Below are positions 1 through 10,353 of a stretch of 64,000 bases of DNA, in pieces. The notes beneath the pieces are model-generated. The model saw only the letters and a list, made by a program, of their open reading frames with translations. It was not told the DNA's origin and searched no databases. The number at the start of each line of letters is the position of its first letter. The stretch's first letter is position 1. A program made the position numbers and the translations under genes. This stretch comes from Candidatus Heimdallarchaeota archaeon (lineage in GTDB: Archaea; Asgardarchaeota; Heimdallarchaeia; Heimdallarchaeales; Heimdallarchaeaceae): the NCBI GenBank assembly GCA_019057815.1, contig JAHLWR010000014.1, positions 48,690-112,689 of the forward strand, read 5' to 3'.

Positions 1-621
1 CTCCCTAAAATAATCTCCCAAGCTGAAAACTTAGCTGCAACTGAAAATGAACTCTTATTTTTTCTGAATGCAATGGAACCTTTGAGAAAAAATCTTGGTC
101 CTTTTATTCTCCAATGCTACCCGAATTTTGATAAAAACAATTTTTCATTCCAGCATTTAGAAGAATTCCTGGATTTCTATCCCCTAGATAAGTTCGAACT
201 TGCAGTAGAACTAAGACATACCTCCTGGTATGATGAAGACACATTTGATCTCCTTAACAAAAAGAATGTTGGAATTGTCAGTTCATACTTGCCTTATCTA
301 CCATTCGACCTTTTTGAAGAAGTAAAAAAGGAATATTGTTACATTCGCTTAATAGGTTCACACAATCAGGAAATTGAACTTGGAAAAGAGGGAGTTAATA
401 GAGAAGAACATTATATTGAAATCATTTCTAGATTTACTGAATTAATGAGAAATAAGAAAAAATTTGGTGCTTATGTAATGGTTAATAACCACTATTCAGG
501 TTATGCTCCTCCTATTGCTAAAAATATTATAGAAAAATTCATCGAATTTGGTTATAAACCTATAGAACCTCTCGTAACAGCTTATAAAGGGCAATCTAAT
601 TTATCAGACTTTTTCTCATGA
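1..621 (+). CDS. DUF72 (YecE-like) family protein, 3' part
   Basis: The reading frame is open to the left edge of the window, so the gene starts upstream; the ATG at 73 is internal. What is visible is the C-terminal two thirds of a DUF72/YecE-type TIM-barrel-like protein. Family hallmarks are the segment MEPLRKNLGPFILQCYP followed by FELAVELRHTSWYD, which match the conserved 'L..KLGPIL.Q.P' and 'AVE.RH.SW' blocks. The biochemical role of this family is unknown; no catalytic claim is made. It ends 180 nt before a convergent response-regulator gene, and that gap shows nothing but AT-rich DNA. Confidence 0.85.
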   Translation, partial: LPKIISQAENLAATENELLFFLNAMEPLRKNLGPFILQCYPNFDKNNFSFQHLEEFLDFYPLDKFELAVELRHTSWYDEDTFDLLNKKNVGIVSSYLPYLPFDLFEEVKKEYCYIRLIGSHNQEIELGKEGVNREEHYIEIISRFTELMRNKKKFGAYVMVNNHYSGYAPPIAKNIIEKFIEFGYKPIEPLVTAYKGQSNLSDFFS

Positions 622-802
622 AAAAGAAAAAACCAAAAAATAGTTTTTATATTTGAATTTTTACATTTTTTTTACTTATTTACTTGAAATATAAACATGA
701 AATCATAGAAAAGGCAACTATTATGGATAATAATCAAGAAAAACTACTACTTCTTTAAGAATTTTATTACTGTATCTGAAAAACTAATAATATTTAAAAA
801 GA

Positions 803-1177
803 TCAACTCGTGTTAGAATTAAAAAGCTCCTTTACCATCCTTTTTAATTCACTAATTCTTATTGGTTTTCTAATAACGTCTATAGCTCCTGCTTGGAGCA
901 TCTGTTGTTGCAGTTTTCCACCAAAAGCTGATATTCCCAGAATTTGAATTTGGGGGTATCTGTTACTTATTATTTTAGTAGCTTCTGTTCCATCTAAAAC
1001 AGGCATTTTTATATCCATCAAAATTAGGTCTGGTAACCAAGTTTCAACAGTTTCAACAGCAATTTTACCATTTATAGCTGTTTTAATTACATAAGATTTT
1101 AATGCAATAGAGAAAATTGTAATAACGTCCTCATTATCGTCAACTATTAATATCCTCTTATTATTCACAAGAGACAA
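803..1177 (-). CDS. Stand-alone response regulator (CheY-like receiver)
   Basis: A 124-residue single receiver domain with no output domain. The acidic pocket is D13-D14 (ILIVDDNED), the phosphorylated aspartate is D55 (LILMDIKMP), the switch serine is in ILGISAF and the conserved lysine is in VIRKPI. It would accept phosphate from a histidine kinase and act through protein contacts, for example as a phosphate shuttle. No kinase is adjacent; the nearest is the PAS/GAF kinase at 6.7 kb. The start ATG gives the usual length for the family. Confidence 0.92.
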   Translation of the reverse strand: MSLVNNKRILIVDDNEDVITIFSIALKSYVIKTAINGKIAVETVETWLPDLILMDIKMPVLDGTEATKIISNRYPQIQILGISAFGGKLQQQMLQAGAIDVIRKPIRISELKRMVKELFNSNTS

Positions 1178-1387
1178 ACCTTAATCTTAATGGTTAATTT
1201 TAGTATCTAGTATTATTTAAGCTTGTTGTCAAACTATAGAATAATATAATTCCTTTTTAATAAATGCACATAATATCGATTTTAATAATGAAAAGATATT
1301 AATAGAAATGAGGAAAAAATCATTTGTACAACAAATTTTGTAAGAATTCAAAAATTAAGATTTTCACAACTTAATACAATTCTTTTA

Positions 1388-1921
1388 CTATTTATAAATC
1401 TCTAATAACAATGTACCTAGTAATTCAAAACACTCCTTCACGTTTAAACCGTAAAGAGCTGAAGTTTCTAGATATAATTCATGAGAAAAATTTACAGAGT
1501 CTAGTATTTCTTTGACCATATTTTCAGTAATTGTTCTCTCTTCTAAATCTGCTTTATTACCTAATATTACAATAGGACTATTTTCAACACTTGATTCTCT
1601 GAATTCTTGCATCCAATTTGGAATATCTTTCAAAGATTGAATGTTTGTTAAATCAAAAAGCAACAATGCTCCGTAAGCTCCCTCATAGAATTTTGATCTA
1701 AATGATTTAAATATCTTCTGTCCTGCTATATCAAATATTTGAAAAACTATGGAATTATTCCCGATATTTGTCCCATACGATGTAATATTTACACCTATAG
1801 TTGTAATATATTGTTCTGGGGAATATCCTTTCGTATAGCGAGTGATAAGAGTTGTCTTTCCTGCTGAACTATTCCCTAGAACCAGAATTTTAAAAATTCT
1901 CTTTTTTTCTTTTTCCATCAC
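1388..1921 (-). CDS. Ras/Rab-like small GTPase
   Basis: A 177-residue Ras-superfamily GTPase with all five G boxes: P-loop GNSSAGKT (16-23), switch I threonine in TTIGVN (about 41), DIAGQ (64-68) with the catalytic glutamine kept, NKAD (122-125) and ETSA near 153. The overall form is Rab-like rather than Arf-like. There is no C-terminal cysteine motif, so no prenylation signal, as is typical of archaeal homologues. It lies just downstream, on the same strand, of two TPR proteins carrying longin-like domains, a fold often used as a GTPase partner. A functional link to them is inference. Such GTPases are abundant in Asgard archaea. Confidence 0.95.
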   Translation of the reverse strand: MMEKEKKRIFKILVLGNSSAGKTTLITRYTKGYSPEQYITTIGVNITSYGTNIGNNSIVFQIFDIAGQKIFKSFRSKFYEGAYGALLLFDLTNIQSLKDIPNWMQEFRESSVENSPIVILGNKADLEERTITENMVKEILDSVNFSHELYLETSALYGLNVKECFELLGTLLLEIYK

Positions 1922-2008
1922 TTAATTGATGTAAAGGAATTTTTAAACTTTTACTTGTAATTCTAATACAGCTCTCAGTATATACAAATTTAGAGTATGT
2001 ACTTATTT

Positions 2009-4081
2009 TTAAAAAGTCCTATAAATTATTGCTTCTATTTTGTTAATCTTACTTTGATTCAGAATTTTTGTGATCTGTTCACTTTTTTGTAAATCCTGCC
2101 AAATATTTGAATTCTTAATATTTGTGATGAAATTTTCTATTCTTTTTGAAGCTGTATATGATTCACCCTTGTAAACATAACAAAAATATAATGATGCAAT
2201 CTTTTTTATGATTATACTATTCTCTTCATGTTTAATACGATCTATACAACCAGAAACCCCAAATGCTTCTTGAATGAAATTGTTTATAGCTGATATAAAA
2301 CCTGCAACAAGCATATCGTTAAAATCTTGGGACATAGCAAAATTTTTTGAATAAATAGGAATTCCTGATTCTGATAAGAGTAAAAGAATAATAGGTTCTT
2401 CATCCTGTTCTTCTAATATTTCTAGTTCTTTTTGTTTCCACATATTGCTTACTATTTCATCGAATTTTGTAGTTTTAATACGCTCAATTAGAGAAACATC
2501 CTTTTTTTCTAGTTCTTCCCATAGTTCTAATTTCTCAAGTAACAGATCATGTTCTTTAGAAATTTTCCTTGCTAGTTTTGTTAACCCCTTTTCTTCTGCT
2601 ATAATTTATGCTTGAGTTAACAAATGTCTAGCTTCATTCAAATCAAACTGTATTGCAGATAATTGTGAATGTAGCCAATAAGTTTCAGCAAGTAAGTGAT
2701 AATTACTCTGCGCTTTAGCAATCTTAATTAAATCCTGAAAAATAAGTTGAGCCTCTATCAGAGCTTCTTTATCACCATAATGACTAATTTCAGAAATAAG
2801 TAATTCAAATTTGTTGAGTAAAGCTATAACAGTTAATCTATGGTCTACTACTTCTTCACTAATTAACTGTGTAAGAAGAATTTCTGCTTGAACTCTATCT
2901 CTAGCGTGAGTACTAGTTTTTAGTTTTAGTGCATGAGCAATTTGATAACGTTGGCTGACAATTTTGTTTTCTTCCTGTTCATGAATTTGTTTTAGTAGTT
3001 GTAAGTACTCTTGGGTTTGATCATAAGAATGCATGTTAATAGATAAAATAACTAGAAAAAAGAGAACCTCAGCTAAATCGATTTTGTTTCCTAATTCTTC
3101 AAAAAGAACTACGCTTCGTTCAAAGTGATTAAAAGCTTTGTTCAGCTCGTCTTTCTGTTGATAAATTACCCCCATATTAGTGATAGAATAAGCTATGAAT
3201 AGCTTATTACCAAGTACTTCACTTATTACTAAAGATTGTTGCAAGAATTCCAATGCACGATCTAATTCGCCTTTATCTTTGTATAGATCACCCATATTAA
3301 CAAGAATAATTGTATTTCCTCTCTTATCACCTAATTTCTCATTTATTGTTAAAGCTTGACTGTAATTATCTAATGCTTTATCTAATTCACCTTGAAGTTT
3401 GTAGATAACTCCTATATTAACAAAAGACCTAGCCATCCTCTCTTCATTTACTAATTCTTCACTTATTTTCAAACTCCTCTGGAAACAAACTAAAGCATGA
3501 TCCAGTTCACCTTTTCGCGTGTAAATTTGTCCAGTACCATTTAGTATTTTCGTAATGTCTTGCTTATTACCTAATACTTCGTTTATCATTAAACTCTGCT
3601 GGAAACAATCTAAAGCTCGATCCAATTCATCTTTATGCAAAAGAGCTACTCCTTTATGAAGCAATAATGCAGCTTTTCGTGGTTTTTTTCCAGATAGTGG
3701 TTTTATTTCTAATCTTTGAAGTACTTTTTCCCCTTGCTCAACAACTTCTAATCCTCTATCATATTGACCAAGGAGCCATAATGCTTCTGCCATAATTATT
3801 AAAGCATCGACTTTAATCTCTTCTCTTTCTTCCCCTTCCATTTCTTCAATGTGTTCTTCTTCTCTTACGACTTGTTGTGCTATATTCAATGCGGTTTTAT
3901 GATCACTCTGTCCAAGCAAGCATCTACTCTTTACAATTTTACATCTTAAATAGAATGCATTCATAGGAGCTTGTTTTTCTATCTCTTCTACTTCTTTTAA
4001 TGCATCCTCGTATCTTCCCTCTAAAATCAGCTGTTCAATTCTTTCTAGATTCATAAACCCTATTACCTTTGTTTCGTTCAA
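2009..4081 (-). pseudogene. TPR protein with C-terminal longin-like domain, split by one in-frame TAA
   Basis: One continuous frame of 691 codons encodes a paralogue of the intact 728-residue protein next door (4210-6396), but a single TAA at 2606-2608 cuts it. The neighbour reads LLTQAQIIAEEKGL at this point; here it is LLTQA*IIAEEKGL, so a CAA glutamine codon became TAA. Before the stop lie about 490 residues of TPR repeats and helical repeat; after it, the longin-like domain (IPIYSKNFAMSQDFNDMLVAGF) is fully preserved. An ATG at 2443 could restart translation and yield the domain alone (144 aa). It may be a recent pseudogene, two separated proteins, or a base-call error. Confidence 0.85.
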
Positions 4082-4209
4082 ATATAAGAATTTCTAATAG
4101 AATCAATTCTTTTGGTTATCTATGATTCAAGTCAGATTCGAATATATATATATGCATTAGAAGAATCCCATTGAAAGGGCTTAATACAGCATATTTTCAC
4201 AATTAATTC

Positions 4210-6396
4210 TTAGTTTGCAGGAAAGATATTTTCTATCATTGTTTCGACTCTGTTAATCTCACTTTGACTAAAACCTTTGGTAATCATTTCACTATCTTGT
4301 AAATAATCCAATATAGGAGAATTGTTAATTTCCTTGATGAAACGTTCAAGTTTTGAAGAAGCAGCGTATGATCCACCTTTAAAGACATAGCAGATAAACA
4401 TTGATTCAATGTGTTTTATCAGAATAGTATTTTCTTTATGTTTAATACGATCTATGTATCCAGAAACTCCAAAAGCATCTTGAATGAAATTGTTTATAGC
4501 TGATATAAAGCCTGCAACAAGCATATCATCAATTTCTTGGGACATAGCAAAATTTTTAGAGTAAATTGGAATTCCAGTCTCATATAATAATATTAAAACA
4601 ATTGGTTCTTCTTCTTGTTCTTCTAACATTTCCAGCTCCTTTTTCATCCGTATTTTTTTAACTAATTCTTCTAATTTTGCTATTTTCTCACCTTCAATAA
4701 GAGAATTATCCATCTTTGATAATTCTTCCCATTGTTCTATTTGAATTAATAAATTATCATGCTCACTGGATAATTTAACAGCTAGTCGAGAGAGACCCTT
4801 CTCTTCTGCAATAATTTGAGCTTGAGTTAGCAAATGCCTTGCTACATTAAAATCATATTGCACTATAGCCAACTGTGCTTGTAACCAATAAGATTCAGTA
4901 AACAATAGATATGAATTTTGCATTTTAGCAATCTTAATTAGGTTACTAGACAACAAATGAGCTTCTCTCAAAACTTCCTGATTACCATAATGACTAAATT
5001 CTGAAATAAGTAATTCAAACAAACAGAGCAGAGCTACAACTTTTAATTCATTATCTACACCTTCTTCGCTCAATATCTGCTCAAAAAGCTCTCCAGCCTC
5101 AACTCTAGAACGAACACGTGTGCTCGTTTTTAGAATTAATGCTTTTGATAGAATAAAGAGATGATTAATGTACTTGCTATCTTCTTTCCTATTAATTTGT
5201 TCTATCTCATCTAGTAACTTATTTGCCTTTTCTAGTGAATTCACATCAATATATGTGCAAATTAGATGAAATAAAATCCAAACCTTATAATAATTGTCTC
5301 CTATGTTCTCAAAAATCTCAAGTCCTTTACTAAAGTAATCAATTGCTAACTCTGCATTATCTTTTTTCCTATAAGTCTCTCCAATATTGGTATATAGCCA
5401 AGCCAAGCTCAATTCATTTTCTAATTCTTCATAAATCTTTGAACTTGCTTGGTAATATTCAAGTGCTTTATCTAACTCACCCATCTTTGTATATATTATA
5501 CCTATACTGAGTAGAGATGTTGGAGTGTCTTGAACATTTCCTATTTCTTCACTTATTGCTAAACTCTTGATGAAATCATCTAAAGCTCCCTTAATATCAC
5601 CAGTTTTTCCTTTAACAACACCTAGAGTATTAAGAGTTTGTGCAATACCAATTTGATCCCCCATCTCTTCTCTTAATGCCAAACCTTTTCTTAAAAACTC
5701 AAAAGACAGATGGAACTCCTCTTTATGGTGGTAATATACTCCATAATTACGATAAGATTCAGCTAAACCAGTTTTGTCTCCTATCTCTTCTCTAATTTTC
5801 ATACTTTGTTGATAATAGTCAAATGAACGATTATGATCACCTTTAATTGTGTAACTAACTCCAATATTACCTAATGTGTTAGCAATATTTTGCTTGTTAT
5901 CTAGTTGTTCATATAATTTTAAACTCCTTTCAAAAACGGATATAGACTTATCCAGATTTCCTTCAAGAAAAAATTGACAACCCTTTTGATATAAAATTGA
6001 AGCTTCTCTTGATTTATGCTTAAGATGCCTTTCTTTTTGCAATTCTTTGAGGATGTTCATACTTTTTTCTATAACTTCTTGACTTTTATTATATTCACCA
6101 AAATATTGCAGTATTTCTGCTTTTACTAGTAAGGAATCTATTAACAGTCCTTTCTTTTGTGTTTCTTGTAAATCATCAATTGAATTTTGAATTAGACTAA
6201 AAGCTTTTTCCAACGCCCCTATCTTTATCAGATTTTTACTTCTTAATATTCTACATCTTATTCTTTCATTTACTTTTTTTTGTTCTTTTTCTATCTTCTC
6301 AAGCTCTTCAATAGCTTCAATAATTTTTCCCTCAAGTACTAGACTATTGATTTTCTGATTGTTAGTTGAATTAGAGATAGAGATCACCAACTCCAT
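4210..6396 (-). CDS. TPR-repeat protein with C-terminal longin-like domain
   Basis: 728 residues, cytoplasmic, no signal peptide. From about 10 to 390 it is built of roughly 40-residue TPR units (for example SLLSIGIIYTKMGELDKALE). A second helical region (about 390-550) follows, then a charged coiled-coil-like linker, and from about 592 a longin-like alpha/beta domain (EEPIVLILLYETGIPIYSK, then DMLVAGFISAINNFIQ, then FICYVFKGGSY). The same C-terminal domain is found on the Arf-like GTPase at 16.8 kb. TPRs give protein-protein contacts and the longin-like part may bind a GTPase; both roles are inferred. It sits directly upstream of a broken tandem paralogue and a Rab-like GTPase on the same strand. 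Confidence 0.88.
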   Translation of the reverse strand: MELVISISNSTNNQKINSLVLEGKIIEAIEELEKIEKEQKKVNERIRCRILRSKNLIKIGALEKAFSLIQNSIDDLQETQKKGLLIDSLLVKAEILQYFGEYNKSQEVIEKSMNILKELQKERHLKHKSREASILYQKGCQFFLEGNLDKSISVFERSLKLYEQLDNKQNIANTLGNIGVSYTIKGDHNRSFDYYQQSMKIREEIGDKTGLAESYRNYGVYYHHKEEFHLSFEFLRKGLALREEMGDQIGIAQTLNTLGVVKGKTGDIKGALDDFIKSLAISEEIGNVQDTPTSLLSIGIIYTKMGELDKALEYYQASSKIYEELENELSLAWLYTNIGETYRKKDNAELAIDYFSKGLEIFENIGDNYYKVWILFHLICTYIDVNSLEKANKLLDEIEQINRKEDSKYINHLFILSKALILKTSTRVRSRVEAGELFEQILSEEGVDNELKVVALLCLFELLISEFSHYGNQEVLREAHLLSSNLIKIAKMQNSYLLFTESYWLQAQLAIVQYDFNVARHLLTQAQIIAEEKGLSRLAVKLSSEHDNLLIQIEQWEELSKMDNSLIEGEKIAKLEELVKKIRMKKELEMLEEQEEEPIVLILLYETGIPIYSKNFAMSQEIDDMLVAGFISAINNFIQDAFGVSGYIDRIKHKENTILIKHIESMFICYVFKGGSYAASSKLERFIKEINNSPILDYLQDSEMITKGFSQSEINRVETMIENIFPAN

Positions 6397-6673
6397 TCAA
6401 AGTAATTCCTACAATTACGGTATATCTACAGAATCCCTATCATATTGTACATTTACTAATATATACACTTTCTCTTTTACTTTCTCTAACTTAATTCAAA
6501 AATTGAATTAATGATCAAAAAAATTAGATGTTTTATTGATATCAAAATGATGTGTAATAATTGTTATATATTGATAAAGAAATATTTACTCATTAAGGAG
6601 TACTATCATCAAAATCTTCTTAATCACGAGGATTGTTTGTTTCTATTTAACAGAACAGAGATAGTGAATAAAT

Positions 6674-9600
6674 ATGAATATTGAGGATATTAAAACTCAA
6701 CAACTATTTGATTTAACAGAAGTAATATTTATCGTAATTAAAAACGATCTAAATCTTGCTATTATTAACAAAAAAGGACTGGAAATTCTAGAATATACAG
6801 AAGATGAAATTATAGGAAATAAATGGTTTGATAATTTTCTACCTAATAGGTCTATTAAAGAAGTAAAAACTTACTTTACTAACGTTTTCAAAGGAAATAT
6901 TAAACTTTCTGAATATTATGAATATCCTTTATTGACGAAGGCTGGTGAAGAGAAAGCGATTGCTTGGTATAATTCTCATATTAGAAGTAAAGATGACGAA
7001 ATAATTGGTATCCTTTCTACTGGTATAGATATTACCAAGCAAAAGAAATCGGAAGAAATGCTAAAATCTTCAGAAGCATTATATAAAACATTATTTGAAT
7101 CAACTGGAACAGGAGCAATACTAATTGAAGAAAATGGAACCATCTCATTATGTAATACGAAATTTGAAGAAATCACTGGATATTCAAAAGAAGAAGTAGA
7201 AGGGAAAAGAAATTGGATGGAATTGTTTCCAAAAAGTGAGCTTGAAAGATTAATTGAATTTTCCCGCAAAACTAGAGAGGAGCATTCTTTGTTACCTGTT
7301 GAAATTGAGATAAAACTGGTGAACAAACAGAGTGAATTAAGGGATGTAATAATTGTCCTTAATATAATTAAAGAATCAAATCAAACTATAATCATATTTT
7401 TTGATATAACAGAAAGAAAACAAGTGGAATTACAAGTACAGAAGGAGAAATATAAAGCAAAAAGCTATCTAGATGTTGCTGCTGTTATGCTTGTAGCTTT
7501 TGATGTAAACGGAAATATAACTCTTATCAATCGTAAAGGATGTGAAACATTAGGTTATAAAGAAAGTGAAATATTAGAGCAAAACTGGGTTGATAACTTC
7601 ATTCCATTGGATTGGAGAGATAATGTCAAACAAGTTTTTAGTAAATTAATATATGATGATATTGAACCATTTAGGTATTATGAAAATCCTGTTCTTACAA
7701 AAGATGGTTCAGAACAGCTTATTGCATGGTATAATTCTGTTATTAAAGATGAAGAGCAGAACGTTATAGGAATTCTGAGTTCTGGGGAAGATATAACAGA
7801 AAAGAGAAAAGCACAAGAAGATCTTGCTTTTCTCTATCATCTAGAACAGATTTTTTCAAGAATATCAGCAGATTTTATTAGCATGTCTATTAATGACATT
7901 GATCAAGGAATCAATAATTCTTTAGAGCAAATTGCAAATTTTACTGGTGCTTATCGTAGTTCAATAATTCACTTTTCAGAGGATTTTGAAACATTGAATT
8001 GCACTCATGATTGGATTAGTGAATCGATGGTTTCTAAAATTCAGCCACTCTTAAATATCTCATCAGATACTTTTATGTTTTTCATTGATTTGCTTAAGAA
8101 TAAAGAAAATATTGTTGTTCAAAGTATTGACACTCTTCCTGTAGATGCAGTAAAAGAAAGAGAGTGGATGAAAACTAATGAAATACAAACAATGATACTA
8201 GTCCCTATGTTATACGAAGATACTATGAGTGGAACCATTGCGATATTCCGAGAAACTGATCATGCACAAGCAAGACTTGAAAGATTATTTCCTCTTTTGC
8301 AATTTTCAGTAGATATGTTTGTTAGTGCATTAAAACGGAAAGAAGCAGAGGAAGTACTAGAAGAAAGTGAAGAAAGATATTCAACACTACTTCATGAGAT
8401 GTTAAGTGGATTTTCTTACCGTAAAGTTATTTTTGATGACGAAGGAAAACCGATTGATTTTGTTTTTCTTGAGGTAAACGATAACTATGAAAAATTAACT
8501 GGAATGAAGAGAGAAAATATTATAGGTAAAAGGTTTACTGAAATATATCCAAAAATTCAGTTTGATCAAGATTTTAATTGGTGTGAAGAATATGTAGAAG
8601 TGGCTATAACCGGTAAACCAAAGAGGTTTGTGAAATATCATACAGATCTTAATAGTTGGTTTGATATCTCTGTTTTTTCAATAGAGAAGGGATTCTTTGC
8701 TACAACTTTTGAAAACATAACAGATCGTATATTAGCTGAAAAGAAAATTAAAGAAAGTGAAGAGAAATATAGATCATTAGTAGAGACGATGAATGAAGGG
8801 TTATCAGTCATTGATGAAAAACAAGTTAATACCTATGTAAATAAGAAATTGTGTGAAATTCTAGGATATACAGAATATGAGTTGCTGGGGGAACCTATGG
8901 CAGAATTTCTGACTGAAGAAAGTCAAGAGATTTTTGCTAATCAGATGAAGGAAAGAAGAAAAGGTAAATATGAACCTTATGAGATGACTTGGAAGCGAAA
9001 GGATGGAACGATTGCTCATACTCTTTTAGCACCAAAAATTTTGTTCAATGAAAAAGGAGATTATATCGGTTCTTTTGCAGTTATTACTGATATATCAAAA
9101 CGTAAAAAAGCTGAAGAAGCTTTGAGAAAGCACAAAGATCATTTAGAAGAACTTGTGAAAGAGAGAACTGCTGAATTAGGACATTCAAATCAAGAATTAG
9201 AAGCTTTTACATACACAGTATCGCATGATCTTCGAGCACCACTCCGAGCAATGCAAGGGTTTTCTCAAGCTTTACTAGAAGACTACGAGAGCGTTTTAGA
9301 TGATGATGGTAAGGAATTTGCATCCAGGATAATTAACGCTGCAAATACAATGAATGAATTAATCACAGATTTACTGAATTATAGTAGAATAGGTCGCAAA
9401 AAAATAGATCTTATACCTATTTTACTATCAAAGCTAATTGAAGATGTTTTAAAACAACATGAAAATGAGATTAAGAAAAGTAAAACAAAAATTACATTAG
9501 AAAAGATAGACTGCAACATTTTGGGTCAACATAGTCTAGTGTCTCAAATTATTGAAAATTTAGTATCAAACGCTCTGAAATTTAGAAAACCTGAGATTGA

Positions 9601-9877
9601 TCTAACTATTAAAATTTGGACTGAGGATTATGGTGATAAAATACGCTTCTATATTAAAGATAATGGTATAGGAATTGATGAAGAATATTTCACAAAAATA
9701 TTTCAAGTCTTTGAAAGATTACATAGTACTGAAAAGTATCCAGGGACAGGGATAGGATTAGCTACAGTGAAAAAAACAGCTGAATTATTAGGTGGTAAAG
9801 TTGGAGTAATTTCAACTTTGGGAGAGGGTTCAATATTTTGGGCAGACTTTTTAAAAGCAAAAGAGAAGGTACAGTAA
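6674..9877 (+). CDS. Soluble multi-PAS/GAF sensor histidine kinase
   Basis: 1067 residues without membrane segments, so a cytoplasmic sensor. Order: PAS1 (about 10-125), PAS2 (130-245), PAS3 (255-375), GAF (about 385-555), PAS4 (570-690), PAS5 (700-820), HisKA with phospho-acceptor H851 in SHDLRAPLR, then a HATPase domain with N-box ENLVSNALKF, G1 DNGIGID and G2 GTGIGLA. PAS1 and PAS3 are close copies (both have the WFDNF/WVDNF block and IAWYNS), showing internal duplication. The stop codon overlaps the ATG of a response regulator (TAATG), and a second receiver gene follows, forming a three-gene signalling operon. The ligand or redox cue is not evident. Confidence 0.95.
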   Translation: MNIEDIKTQQLFDLTEVIFIVIKNDLNLAIINKKGLEILEYTEDEIIGNKWFDNFLPNRSIKEVKTYFTNVFKGNIKLSEYYEYPLLTKAGEEKAIAWYNSHIRSKDDEIIGILSTGIDITKQKKSEEMLKSSEALYKTLFESTGTGAILIEENGTISLCNTKFEEITGYSKEEVEGKRNWMELFPKSELERLIEFSRKTREEHSLLPVEIEIKLVNKQSELRDVIIVLNIIKESNQTIIIFFDITERKQVELQVQKEKYKAKSYLDVAAVMLVAFDVNGNITLINRKGCETLGYKESEILEQNWVDNFIPLDWRDNVKQVFSKLIYDDIEPFRYYENPVLTKDGSEQLIAWYNSVIKDEEQNVIGILSSGEDITEKRKAQEDLAFLYHLEQIFSRISADFISMSINDIDQGINNSLEQIANFTGAYRSSIIHFSEDFETLNCTHDWISESMVSKIQPLLNISSDTFMFFIDLLKNKENIVVQSIDTLPVDAVKEREWMKTNEIQTMILVPMLYEDTMSGTIAIFRETDHAQARLERLFPLLQFSVDMFVSALKRKEAEEVLEESEERYSTLLHEMLSGFSYRKVIFDDEGKPIDFVFLEVNDNYEKLTGMKRENIIGKRFTEIYPKIQFDQDFNWCEEYVEVAITGKPKRFVKYHTDLNSWFDISVFSIEKGFFATTFENITDRILAEKKIKESEEKYRSLVETMNEGLSVIDEKQVNTYVNKKLCEILGYTEYELLGEPMAEFLTEESQEIFANQMKERRKGKYEPYEMTWKRKDGTIAHTLLAPKILFNEKGDYIGSFAVITDISKRKKAEEALRKHKDHLEELVKERTAELGHSNQELEAFTYTVSHDLRAPLRAMQGFSQALLEDYESVLDDDGKEFASRIINAANTMNELITDLLNYSRIGRKKIDLIPILLSKLIEDVLKQHENEIKKSKTKITLEKIDCNILGQHSLVSQIIENLVSNALKFRKPEIDLTIKIWTEDYGDKIRFYIKDNGIGIDEEYFTKIFQVFERLHSTEKYPGTGIGLATVKKTAELLGGKVGVISTLGEGSIFWADFLKAKEKVQ

Positions 9878-10314
9878 TGAAACAAAATTTAATTCTACTC
9901 GTAGAAGATGATGGAAATGATATAATATTAATTAAAAGAGCCTTTAAAAAAGCGAAAACTATTAATCCTCTTGAAGTAGTTACTGATGGAGAGGAAGCAA
10001 TAAACTATTTAAAAGGAGAAGGAAAGTATATTGATCGAATTCAATATCCCTTACCTATAATAATCCTTTTGGATTTAAAACTACCTTTAAAATCAGGTTT
10101 TGAAGTTTTAGAATGGATAAAAAAACAAGAGGGTTTAAAACGTATTCCAGTTGTCATCCTTACTTCTTCTTCAGAATCAAGAGATATCAATCGAGCATAC
10201 GATTTAGGAGCGAATACATACCTAACAAAACCTGTATATTTTGCAGATTTGATAGAGATATTGAAGACTATTGATATCTATTGGCTAATATTAAGCGAGA
10301 AACCTGATGTTTAA
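9877..10314 (+). CDS. Response regulator, Rcp1-like receiver
   Basis: The start is taken at ATG 9877, which overlaps the kinase stop by one base (TAATG), giving 145 residues; the longer frame from 9838 lies inside the kinase gene. It is a single receiver of the Rcp1 type, with the characteristic inserted loop between the acidic pocket and the phospho-site. Pocket D11-D12, phospho-aspartate D66 (IIILLDLKLP), switch T/S in VVILTSSSE and lysine in YLTKP. Such receivers take phosphate from PAS/GAF or phytochrome-like kinases, which fits its translational coupling to the upstream kinase. There is no DNA-binding domain. Confidence 0.93.
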   Translation: MKQNLILLVEDDGNDIILIKRAFKKAKTINPLEVVTDGEEAINYLKGEGKYIDRIQYPLPIIILLDLKLPLKSGFEVLEWIKKQEGLKRIPVVILTSSSESRDINRAYDLGANTYLTKPVYFADLIEILKTIDIYWLILSEKPDV

Positions 10315-10353
10315 TATATATATTAAATTAATAATTATGAAAGGTGTGGTCAA

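Noticed and set aside
6976..7326. 116-codon minus-strand frame inside the histidine kinase
   Set aside because: Shadow of the kinase frame, low-complexity serine-rich, no family.
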